Shown here piece after piece: positions 24,433 through 31,777 of a stretch of 32,314 bases of DNA. Each line of letters starts with the position of its first letter. Position 1 is the first letter of the stretch. Below the pieces are notes generated by a model, which worked only from the letters and a program-made list of their open reading frames with translations, searched no databases and was not told the DNA's origin. Origin of the DNA: Alphaproteobacteria bacterium (GTDB lineage Bacteria; Pseudomonadota; Alphaproteobacteria; UBA8366); the NCBI GenBank assembly GCA_030743445.1, contig JASLSL010000277.1:1-32314 (forward strand). Reading direction: 5' to 3'. Position numbers and translations under genes: made by a program.

Positions 24433-25791
24433 ATGAGCGAACGGCAGGCCACACCGGCCGTCCCCGGCTGGGTCTCGGGCGCGCGCTTCATCGGCTACGT
24501 GATGCGGCGCTTCGCGGCCGACCATTGCACCCAACGCGCGGCGGGATTGACCTATACCTCGCTCATCGCGCTGGTGCCGTTGCTCGCGGTCGGCTTCGCG
24601 ATCTTCTCCGCCTTTCCGGCCTTCGAGGCGCTGCGCGGCGAGGCCCAGTCCTTCATCTTCGAAAACTTCGTGCCCGAGATCGGCGGCGTCGTCGCCGAGC
24701 ACCTCGACCAGTTCACCCAGAAGACCGGCGGCCTGACCGCGGTCGGCGTGATTTTCCTGATCGCCAGCGCGGTGATGCTGCTGTCGACCATCGGCGCCAC
24801 CTTCGACACGATCTGGCGGATCAAAACGCCGCGCTCGCTGGTCATTCGCCTGCTTTCCTACTGGGCGGTCGTGACCCTGACGCCGCTTTTGTTCGGCGCC
24901 AGCCTGTCGCTGTCGAGCTACCTGTTCGCCGCGGCCAAGGCCTCGGGCGTCGAGACCTATACCGGCCCGCTGATCAACTTGGCGGGATTCCTGCCTTTGG
25001 TGCTGCAGTTCGCCGGCTTCACCATCGTCTACATGGTGATCCCGAACGCGCCGGTCCGGTGGCGCGACGCGCTTGCCGGCGGGCTCGCCGCGGGTCTGCT
25101 GTTCGAGGTGCTGAAGAAGGGCTTCGGGCTCTACGTCTCCAGTGTCCCGACCTACCAGACGATCTACGGCGCGATGGCGACGGTGCCGATCTTCCTGATC
25201 TGGATGTACGTCTCGTGGACCGTCGTGCTGTTCGGCGCCGAGATGGCGGCGGCTCTGCCGGAATGGCGTTCGGGGCATCGCAGTCTCGGGCGCGGCCTCG
25301 AAGGGACGGGCCCGCGTCTCGCGGCAGCACTTTCGGTGCTGCATCCCCTGGCGGTGGCGAGCCTCGGTGGCGGAGGCCTGCGGCAGCGCGACCTGCAACG
25401 GCGCACCGGAATGGCGCACGACGCGATGGGCGACACGATCGAGGAGTTGCGAGAGGCGCGCTACGTCGCCAAGGGCGAACGCGGCGAATTCATGATTTCG
25501 CGCGATCTGGAGGCCGCGAGCCTCGGCGATCTGCGCCGTGACCTCGGCCTCGACCTCGTCGTCCTCGAGACAACGGGACCCGCCTGGACCGGCCGGTTCG
25601 CCGACATCGCCGCCGAGATCGAGGCGGCCGGCGCGCCGATTCTGGAAGTCTCGCTGAAGGACCTGTTGGCGGCGGGCGAAGGCGGCGCGGTGGTCTCGTT
25701 CCCGGGCGACCTTCAGCCCGACGAGCCGATCGCCAGCGGCAAGGCGAAGGTGCTGGCCTGGCTCGGCCTGACCTGGCTCGGGTCGTCGTAG
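24433..25791 (+). CDS. YihY/BrkB family inner-membrane protein with cytoplasmic C-terminal domain
   Basis: 452-residue protein. Residues 1-275 form the YihY (formerly RNase BN) domain with about six membrane segments; typical pieces are QRAAGLTYTSLIALVPLLAV (35-54), the DTIWRIKTPRS loop (125-135), RWRDALAGGLAAGLLFE and YQTIYGAMATVPIFLIWMY. The ~175-residue C-terminal extension is soluble, with a winged-helix-like stretch (RQRDLQRRTGMAHDAMGDTIEELREARYV, given here in part as residues 317-345) and a second mixed region; long YihY members of this kind occur in proteobacteria. Family function is unsettled; the RNase BN and virulence-factor names are historical. The ATG at 24433 is preferred to a TTG at 24412. 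Confidence 0.9.
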   Translation: MSERQATPAVPGWVSGARFIGYVMRRFAADHCTQRAAGLTYTSLIALVPLLAVGFAIFSAFPAFEALRGEAQSFIFENFVPEIGGVVAEHLDQFTQKTGGLTAVGVIFLIASAVMLLSTIGATFDTIWRIKTPRSLVIRLLSYWAVVTLTPLLFGASLSLSSYLFAAAKASGVETYTGPLINLAGFLPLVLQFAGFTIVYMVIPNAPVRWRDALAGGLAAGLLFEVLKKGFGLYVSSVPTYQTIYGAMATVPIFLIWMYVSWTVVLFGAEMAAALPEWRSGHRSLGRGLEGTGPRLAAALSVLHPLAVASLGGGGLRQRDLQRRTGMAHDAMGDTIEELREARYVAKGERGEFMISRDLEAASLGDLRRDLGLDLVVLETTGPAWTGRFADIAAEIEAAGAPILEVSLKDLLAAGEGGAVVSFPGDLQPDEPIASGKAKVLAWLGLTWLGSS

Positions 25792-25804
25792 AAAATCCCA
25801 ACCC

Positions 25805-25928
25805 CGTCATCCCGGGCGGCGCGCAGCGGAGACCCGGGACCCATTCCGGAAAACACCCGAGCATACCGGCTGGCCCGTTGGTTCTCCGGACTGGGTCCCG
25901 GATCGACCTTCGGTCGTCCGGGATGACG
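25805..25928. repeat. Palindromic intergenic element, CGTCATCCCGG type
   Basis: 124-bp inverted-repeat element: CGTCATCCCGG at 25805-25815 pairs with CCGGGATGACG at 25918-25928, and an inner pair (25831-25850 against 25886-25905) matches at 18 of 20 positions. Elements with this GTCATCCCGG.../...CCGGGATGAC pattern are common between genes in Rhodospirillales and Rhizobiales. It lies between the convergent 3' ends of yihY and the Cys-rich gene and could fold into a long hairpin in either transcript. Confidence 0.8.
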
Positions 25929-25941
25929 ATGGGTAGATGTG

Positions 25942-26580
25942 CTAGGCCGTGTGGAGGCGGTTTTCGATCGATCGCAGGAAGGTTCGGGCGGCGGCGCGCA
26001 CGCCCTCGAACAGACCGTCGGCGATGGTCGCGGCGTCGCGGCGCAACGACGCCAGCCCTTCTGCCGTATCCGTCTCGGGCGCCCTCGGCGCCAGCGAGAA
26101 CGTGGTGCTGGGATTGTCGACCTCGGCCACGGTGACCGACACGCGCCAATCGTTCTCGATCCGGCGCTTGATGCGAAGCGCCGCGAGATGCTCCTCGACC
26201 AGGCGCGGGTAGAAAACCGTGTCGGAGTAGAACCAAACCTGCGGCGGACGCAGGATCCCGCCGGTCGAATCGAGATGGCCCTCGCACGACCAGCACGGCC
26301 GGCACACGCCGAGTGTGTGGAACGCGAAGACCAACGGCACGATTTCGGCCTCGATCGGGAAACGATCCGGATCGGAGGACATCTGGCGCGGCGCCATCGG
26401 ACACCGGGCAGAGCATTTGCAAGCACACGTGGTCGAGCCCGAGCACGAACAGCGCTCGGTGCAGCCGGGACAGGGCCGCAGCTCGGTCGGTCCAGGATGT
26501 TCCACCAGACCCAGAAGCTCGTTCCGGCAGCGGGCGCCGAATTCCGCGCTGGTATCAGGTCGCTCGATCCGCATCGTCAT
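25942..26580 (-). CDS. Cysteine-rich hypothetical protein, putative metal/cluster-binding
   Basis: 212-residue protein that I do not recognise, with twelve cysteines in two groups: a dense cluster at 18-60 (CPGCTERCSCSGSTTCACKC is residues 37-56, plus Cys18 and Cys60) and CRPCWSCEG at 93-101. The rest is an ordinary alpha/beta domain with a helical C-terminus and no signal peptide. Such spacing suggests zinc sites or iron-sulfur clusters, not disulfides. The ATG at 26580 (or 26574) follows a GGGG stretch. It lies 92 bp downstream of the protoporphyrinogen oxidase gene in the same direction and may be the last gene of the haem-type operon, or have its own promoter in that gap. Confidence 0.72.
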   Translation of the reverse strand: MTMRIERPDTSAEFGARCRNELLGLVEHPGPTELRPCPGCTERCSCSGSTTCACKCSARCPMAPRQMSSDPDRFPIEAEIVPLVFAFHTLGVCRPCWSCEGHLDSTGGILRPPQVWFYSDTVFYPRLVEEHLAALRIKRRIENDWRVSVTVAEVDNPSTTFSLAPRAPETDTAEGLASLRRDAATIADGLFEGVRAAARTFLRSIENRLHTA

Positions 26581-26672
26581 GGTCCCCTACATGGCGCCGC
26601 GGGCCCGACCGAGCCATCGCGGCGCAATCATCCATGCACCGCCATGCGTAGCCGGAAACGACTAAATAACCG

Positions 26673-28055
26673 TTAACGGAGTAAGGAGATTCGGACGGCC
26701 GGCGCCGATTGCGCCAGACGGTCCAAAGCGGCGACGGCCACCGCCTGCGCTTGGCCCAAGCACGCCGCGACCGAGGGGCCGGCGAGATAGTTCCCGGTGA
26801 CGAACAGTCCGGGCAGGTTGCCCGATAGCCCTTCGAGCACGGCGGTACGGTCACCGTGCCCGTGGCGATACTGCGGCAGCCCGAGCGGCCAGTGCCGGAC
26901 GCGCGCCACGACCGGCTCGCCCTTGGCACCGATCAGGTCGGCGAACTCTTGCCGAGCGAGCTCGATCAACTCCGCCGCCGGCAGGCGGGCCAGGTGCGGC
27001 GCCCGGGCGCCGCCGAAATATCCGGCGACCGCGACACATCCCTGGGGCGCGCGGCCCGGGAACATGGTCGAACAGAACTGGGCGCCGGTCAGGCTTCGGG
27101 CCTCACCTTGCGGCACCAGGAAGCCGAGCCCGTCGAGCGGATGCGCCACCTGCTCGCGGCGATAGCCGAGGAAGGCGACCGCGAGCGGCGGCGCCGCAAT
27201 TCCGCCGGCGGCATCGGCGGCGGCTTCGTCGACGCCCTCCAACAGTCGTGCCGCGACATGGGGCTGGGTCGCGACGATCACCGAACGGGCGGCGAAGCTC
27301 CCGGCTTCGCCGGCATCGATCATAAACCCGCTGGCACTCGCTTCGATCCGGCGCACCGCAACGCCGGTGCGCACCGACTCGCCGAGCGCCCGGGTCAACG
27401 CGTTGGGCAATGTTCCGATGCCGCCCTGCCAGGAAAACAGCCGGCTGCTCGGCATTCTGGCACCCTCCAGGCGCCGGCGAAACATGCCGATCGTGATCGA
27501 GCCATAGCGGCGCTCCAACCCGACCAGCTTCGGAAACGCGGCGCCGACCGACAGCTCGTCGGCGCGGCCGGCGTAGATGCCGGCGACCAGGGGATCGATC
27601 ACCCGCTCGGTGAACTCGCGCCCGAACCGGCGGGTGCAGAACTCGGCGATCGATTCCCGGGTGTCATCGGCGCCACGCGGCACCAAGGGCTCGGCCAGCA
27701 TGCGCAACCGGGCGCCGAGGCTGAGGTAGTTCGTGGCGAGGAAGCCCATGGGATGGGCCGGTATGCCGCGGAGCCGGCCCTCGCCGACCAGGTAGCGCCG
27801 CCGCACCCCCGCGCCGAGATCGCATTTACCGGCGTCGAGCCCGAGTGCCTGGGACAGCTCGCATGCCGCCGTCGATTCGGCGGCGACGGTGCTCGGCCCG
27901 TGCTCCATCAGGAACCCGTCGATGCGCTCGGAGACGGCGTTGCCGCCGGTCCGGGCCTGGCGCTCGAGCACCAACACCCGGCGGCCCTGGCGTTGCAGCG
28001 CGTAGGCCGCGGCCAAGCCGGAGACACCGCCACCGATGATCGCGACGTCGATCAT
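26673..28055 (-). CDS. Protoporphyrinogen oxidase, HemY/HemG FAD type
   Basis: 460-residue FAD flavoprotein of the amine-oxidase fold. The dinucleotide site GGGVSGLAAAYALQ is at 8-21; the family-specific stretch VAGIYAGRADELSVGAAFP near residues 157-175 and the C-terminal GNYLAGPSVAACLGQA (about 428-443) match oxygen-dependent protoporphyrinogen IX oxidases, which aromatise protoporphyrinogen to protoporphyrin in haem synthesis (coproporphyrinogen oxidase activity is possible in some members). It overlaps the radical SAM gene by 4 bp (ATGA at 28052-28055), a strong sign of coupled translation. Whether it is the cell's main haem enzyme or a specialised copy is unknown. Confidence 0.9.
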   Translation of the reverse strand: MIDVAIIGGGVSGLAAAYALQRQGRRVLVLERQARTGGNAVSERIDGFLMEHGPSTVAAESTAACELSQALGLDAGKCDLGAGVRRRYLVGEGRLRGIPAHPMGFLATNYLSLGARLRMLAEPLVPRGADDTRESIAEFCTRRFGREFTERVIDPLVAGIYAGRADELSVGAAFPKLVGLERRYGSITIGMFRRRLEGARMPSSRLFSWQGGIGTLPNALTRALGESVRTGVAVRRIEASASGFMIDAGEAGSFAARSVIVATQPHVAARLLEGVDEAAADAAGGIAAPPLAVAFLGYRREQVAHPLDGLGFLVPQGEARSLTGAQFCSTMFPGRAPQGCVAVAGYFGGARAPHLARLPAAELIELARQEFADLIGAKGEPVVARVRHWPLGLPQYRHGHGDRTAVLEGLSGNLPGLFVTGNYLAGPSVAACLGQAQAVAVAALDRLAQSAPAVRISLLR

Positions 28056-29344
28056 CCCGCGCCCTCCCCGCCCGGCCAGCGCAAGCCGAGGATGCCCGGC
28101 GGCCCTTTATCGCCGAACCGGCGCTTCGCCACCGCCTGCATATCGGTCGCGGTGACCGAGCCGCGGCCCTGCTCGGCGACGTAATCCTCGACGCTCTTGC
28201 GCACGAAGCGGCGGACGAAGGGTGGGACGTGCTTGAGCCGGGCCTCGGCGTCCTCGCTCCAAGAGAAGTTGCCGGGTCGCGCCGGCATCGGCTCGATCAC
28301 CGCGCCGCCGCCCGGTTGGTAAGCGCAAAGAAAATCCTCGCCCATCGGATTGCCGTCACGCGCCATCGGGCGCGCCCGACAGCCGCCGCAAATTTTGGTG
28401 TACTCGCAGTCGCCGCAGCGGCCCTCGAGCGTCGGCTCGCGCAGTCGGTGGAACAACGGCGACGATTGCCAGATCGTCGCGAAATCGCCCTCCCGAATCG
28501 AACCGGCCTTGGTTTCCATATAGGGACACGGCGTCACCTCGCCGGCCGGGGTGACCCGGCAGTAGCGCGTCCCCGCGAGGCAGTTACCGGCCTCGTAGCC
28601 GTGGGCCGAGGTGATCGGCCAGGCCGGGTCGAGCTCCATCGCCATGCGCTTGAAATGCGGCGCGCACTTGGCCCGGACCATGATATCCGTCTCGTCGTGT
28701 GCGGCGTGGACGACCCGGCGCAGCACATGGTCGTAAGTCTCGGCCGAGATGTTGGTGACCTTCTCGCCGCGTCCGGTGCAAACCAGGAAAAAGACGTTGA
28801 ACGCGAGCGCGCCGGCTTCGCGGGCGAAGTCGATCATGTCCTCGAGCTCGTCCGCGTTGTCGTCGGTCACCGAGAAATGGATCTGGAAGATCAGGCCGAC
28901 GCCGCGGCAGGCGTCGATCGCCGCCATGGTCCGCGCCCAGGCGCCGGGCTTGCCGCGGAACCCGTCGTGATAGGCCGGGTCCAGCGAGTCGAGGCTGATC
29001 CCGACCCCGGCGATGCCGGCCTGTTGCAGGCGGGCGACGCGCTTCTCGTCGAGCGGAGTGCCGTTGGTGCCGACGACCATCATCAAGCCGAGCCCGGCGC
29101 CGTGCCGGGCGATCGATTCGATGTCGGGGCGGAGCAACGGCTCGCCGCCGGTCAATACCACCATGGTCTCGTCGCTCAGCGCCGCGATGTCGTCGAGCAG
29201 CGCCTTCACCTCCCTCGCCGACAGTTCGTCCTCGTCGCCCGTCGACCGCGTGACGGCGTCGAGATAGCAGTGCGCGCAGGCAAGGTTGCAGCGTCGCGTC
29301 AGGTTCAGCGCGACCAGGAACGGAGGATCGACCGTCCGCGTCAT
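28052..29344 (-). CDS. AhbD/NirJ-like radical SAM/SPASM protein with C-terminal PCP_red-like domain
   Basis: 430-residue protein. The SAM [4Fe-4S] cluster motif CNLACAHC has Cys19, Cys23 and Cys26; GGEP is at 66-69. The LVCTGRGEKV region (187-196) resembles AhbD/NirJ, enzymes that modify tetrapyrrole side chains in alternative haem and haem d1 synthesis. The SPASM part has Cys255, 262, 273, 310, 313, 319, 322 and 340, enough for auxiliary clusters. Residues 361-411 add a domain resembling PCP_red, the C-terminal domain of BchB/ChlB of dark-operative protochlorophyllide reductase, where it contacts the substrate (W-x2-DAEARL-x2-VPPFVRRFVRKSVEDYVAEQ in outline). It starts 6 bp after the stress-protein gene and overlaps the protoporphyrinogen oxidase gene. 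Confidence 0.92.
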   Translation of the reverse strand: MTRTVDPPFLVALNLTRRCNLACAHCYLDAVTRSTGDEDELSAREVKALLDDIAALSDETMVVLTGGEPLLRPDIESIARHGAGLGLMMVVGTNGTPLDEKRVARLQQAGIAGVGISLDSLDPAYHDGFRGKPGAWARTMAAIDACRGVGLIFQIHFSVTDDNADELEDMIDFAREAGALAFNVFFLVCTGRGEKVTNISAETYDHVLRRVVHAAHDETDIMVRAKCAPHFKRMAMELDPAWPITSAHGYEAGNCLAGTRYCRVTPAGEVTPCPYMETKAGSIREGDFATIWQSSPLFHRLREPTLEGRCGDCEYTKICGGCRARPMARDGNPMGEDFLCAYQPGGGAVIEPMPARPGNFSWSEDAEARLKHVPPFVRRFVRKSVEDYVAEQGRGSVTATDMQAVAKRRFGDKGPPGILGLRWPGGEGAG

Positions 29345-29350
29345 CGGATC

Positions 29351-31012
29351 CTATTCCTCCTTCATGCCGAGCTTGTGGCCGCCCATGCGCATCGCCTCCT
29401 GCATCACGCCGCGGCCTTCCTCGATCGCTCGTTCGACGATCTCGGGCGTGACCTCCCCGGCGCCTTGCTCGGCCGCTTCGGCTTCGGCCCGGCGGCGCAC
29501 CGAGCCGCGCACCATCTCGGGTGTTCGCGAGAGCCGCGCCAATGCCGCCGCTCCCCAAACCGGGGCCGCCGCATCGGCCTCGTCGAGGAAGGCGGCGACG
29601 TGCTCGGCCAGGACTTGGCGAGCCTCGAGCCGCCGGGCGCGCTTCTCGGCGCGCAGCCGAATGCTGGCCGCGATCGACGCGTCGCCGACCCGCCGCAGCT
29701 CTTCCTCCGCTTGACTGGACCAGGTGAGCGGTTCGCCCTGCTCGTCCTGCTTGCCGCTGAAGTGCGGGCAGAATCGGTTGGTCGCCTCCTCGATCAGCGC
29801 CGAGGTAATGCAGGTGTGGCCGCTCTCCTGGGCGCAGCGGATGATCGCGAGGCGGACCATGGCGCGCGCCGTCTCGGGCACGTTCCGCAAGGTCTCCTCG
29901 GCCTCGTCGGTCCAGGTGATGGTCTCGGCCGCGACCACGTCCGTCGGCGGCGCGTAGGTCGCTTGGCTGAACCACACGTGGCACGGCGCCATGCGCAACA
30001 GGTTCTCGGCATTGCCGCCGATGTCGAGTCCGGCATCCGCATGGACGCCGGTCATGCCGATCACCAGCAGGCTGGCGTCGACCTTCTTCAGGTAGTCGGC
30101 AACCGCCTTGTAGGCCTTGCCGTCGAGCAACTCGATCGCGAGGTCATAGCCTTCCGCCGCCGCGATCTTGCGGCCGACCTCGAGATGCGATTGGTAGATC
30201 TTGGCGATGCCCTCGTCGATCAACTCCTCGTGCAGCTGCTCCTGCTCCTTGAAGCGGAACACCTTGCCGGCCTCCTCGCTCAAGACGCCGCTGATCTTGT
30301 TGAACGCGACATAGTGGTAGTAGGGATCGTAGGCGGCGACGGCGCGGACCTCCGCACCTAGGCGGCGGCCGATATCGAGCGCCGTCTTTAGCGCGCCGAA
30401 CGATTTCGACGAGCCGTCGAGCCCGACGACGATCGGCCCGTCGCCGATCGCCCGCTCGGTGCCCCGGATTACCAGCGCGTCGATCGGCGAGCGCCGAACG
30501 ACCCGCTCGCACACCGTGCCGATCAAGCTGCCCGGCACCGCGCCGAGCCCCAGCGCGCCAAGCGCCAGCACGTCGTACTCGCCGCTCGCAACGGCCTCGA
30601 CCAGGCGGGCGTAGTTCTTGCCCTCGGGACTGAGGCGCTTGTAGGGCACCGTGGCCGCGTCACACGCCGCCTGGCCGACGTCGTGGTAGCTGTCGGTGAT
30701 GATGTTGAGGCCCCGGGTGATCAGCGAGTCGTGCACGTCGCGCTGCTTTTCCATTTCCTCCTCGGCGCGATAGCGCTCGGGCAGGCCGCCCTCCATCTGG
30801 CGGAAGCGGCGGTCGTGCAGCTTGGCGGCGTAGGCATGGATACCGGTGATCGCGCCGGCGGCGCTGCCGGCGAGGCGGATCGCCTCGGCCAGCGCGCGGT
30901 CGGCGTATTCCGAGGCGTCGAGCGCCACCAGCATGCGCTTGAACGAGACCGGGGCGGTGTCGGCGCCGCGAGATGTCGTCGTGACCGCTTCGGGGGCTGG
31001 GGTGGTAGTCAT
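29351..31012 (-). CDS. Tandem universal stress protein with three C-terminal PCP_red-like repeats
   Basis: 553 residues, cytoplasmic. Two UspA folds come first (about 23-185 and 192-350): the first has KRMLVALDASEYADRAL and LALGALGLGAVPGSLIGTV, close to the ATP-binding G-x2-G-x9-G-S/T pattern; the second starts IVVGLDGSSKSFGALK. The C-terminal third has three ~50-residue units at 364-416, 429-480 and 485-536. Unit 1 shows W-x3-AEETLRNVPETARAMVRLAI and GHTCITSALIEEA, in the pattern of the PCP_red domain; units 2 and 3 keep W, A-x3-L, R-rich helix and the following helix but are more divergent. The ATG at 31012 has GGGAGAG upstream. It lies 21 bp after the NTF2-like gene and 6 bp before the radical SAM gene. 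Confidence 0.88.
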   Translation of the reverse strand: MTTTPAPEAVTTTSRGADTAPVSFKRMLVALDASEYADRALAEAIRLAGSAAGAITGIHAYAAKLHDRRFRQMEGGLPERYRAEEEMEKQRDVHDSLITRGLNIITDSYHDVGQAACDAATVPYKRLSPEGKNYARLVEAVASGEYDVLALGALGLGAVPGSLIGTVCERVVRRSPIDALVIRGTERAIGDGPIVVGLDGSSKSFGALKTALDIGRRLGAEVRAVAAYDPYYHYVAFNKISGVLSEEAGKVFRFKEQEQLHEELIDEGIAKIYQSHLEVGRKIAAAEGYDLAIELLDGKAYKAVADYLKKVDASLLVIGMTGVHADAGLDIGGNAENLLRMAPCHVWFSQATYAPPTDVVAAETITWTDEAEETLRNVPETARAMVRLAIIRCAQESGHTCITSALIEEATNRFCPHFSGKQDEQGEPLTWSSQAEEELRRVGDASIAASIRLRAEKRARRLEARQVLAEHVAAFLDEADAAAPVWGAAALARLSRTPEMVRGSVRRRAEAEAAEQGAGEVTPEIVERAIEEGRGVMQEAMRMGGHKLGMKEE

Positions 31013-31033
31013 GTCGTCTCTCCCAATCGATTT

Positions 31034-31558
31034 CTAAAAGAAGGGGTGCAGCTCCATCCTGCCGCCCCTTCGGCGCGGCGAACCGTGGGTCGCGCCACCG
31101 ATCATCTTCCACTTGCCGGCTTCCTTGGTGACCCAGTGCGGCTGCGCCACCCACTGGTCGACCGTGGTGTAGTCGTCACCCTTGCGGGCGATGCCGAACA
31201 GCCCGCCGGTGCAGACCAGGATCGCGTCGCTGCCGGCGACGGTGATCTTGGTGAACACGTGCACCGAGTAGAGGTCGTCGAAGTTGGTGAAGACCTCGAG
31301 CCACATGAACTTGAGCTGCTTCTTGGTGATGCCGTGGTGCAGGTAGTCGTCCGAGTAGAAGCTCATGATCTTCTCGACGTCCTCGGACTTAAGCGCCGCC
31401 TCGATTTCCTCGTAGAACTGGCGGAACTCCTCGTTCGTCTTATCGTCCGCGTTGGTCATCCGCGGCTTCGGGAACTGGGTCTCGGCGGTCGCCGCAACGG
31501 CCCCCGCCAGCACCAGCGCCAAACCGACGGTTGCCGCTTTGAGAAATGTCAGTCGCAT
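31034..31558 (-). CDS. Exported NTF2-like protein
   Basis: 174 residues with a Sec-type signal peptide (about 1-25, MRLTFLKAATVGLALVLAGA then ATA) and a mature domain resembling SnoaL/NTF2-like proteins (EFRQFYEEIEAALKSEDVEK, MSFYSDDYLHHG, KWKMIGGATHG near the C-terminus). It should be periplasmic. The ATG at 31558 has AGGAGG five bases upstream and begins one base after the stop of the preceding small membrane protein gene, so coupled translation is likely. The C-terminal basic tail (RRRGGR) is odd for the family. Function unknown. Confidence 0.85.
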   Translation of the reverse strand: MRLTFLKAATVGLALVLAGAVAATAETQFPKPRMTNADDKTNEEFRQFYEEIEAALKSEDVEKIMSFYSDDYLHHGITKKQLKFMWLEVFTNFDDLYSVHVFTKITVAGSDAILVCTGGLFGIARKGDDYTTVDQWVAQPHWVTKEAGKWKMIGGATHGSPRRRGGRMELHPFF

Positions 31559-31559
31559 C

Positions 31560-31772
31560 TCATCCTCCTCTCTCGGGCCGAGGATCGTTGAAGCCGTGCC
31601 GGACCGCGCCGATGCCGTAGAGCAGCAAGCCGGCGGCAATGAGCCAAAAATGAAAATCGCTCGGCGCGAAACCACCGCGCCAAGTGAGCATGCTGTCGAG
31701 CGCGCCGAGAAACACCAGCACGACGCCCATGAGCTTGATGATGAAACCTTTTTTGAGACCGTTGTTTCGCAT
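31560..31772 (-). CDS. Small membrane protein, 70 aa
   Basis: 70 residues with two predicted membrane helices (about 11-27 and 41-56) and charged ends. I do not recognise it. The ATG at 31772 follows a GGGGAGG site embedded in the end of the preceding gene, 5 bp after that stop; it ends one base before the exported NTF2-like gene. The tight packing (5 bp and 1 bp) argues that it is a real member of the operon, possibly a membrane partner of the haem-binding protein before it. Confidence 0.82.
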   Translation of the reverse strand: MRNNGLKKGFIIKLMGVVLVFLGALDSMLTWRGGFAPSDFHFWLIAAGLLLYGIGAVRHGFNDPRPERGG

Positions 31773-31777
31773 CGTCA

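Noticed and set aside
28229..30361. Long open frame on the plus strand opposite the radical SAM and stress-protein genes
   Set aside because: Its translation is Arg/Val/Leu/Gly-rich without domains, whereas the minus-strand frames have clear motifs and catalytic residues.
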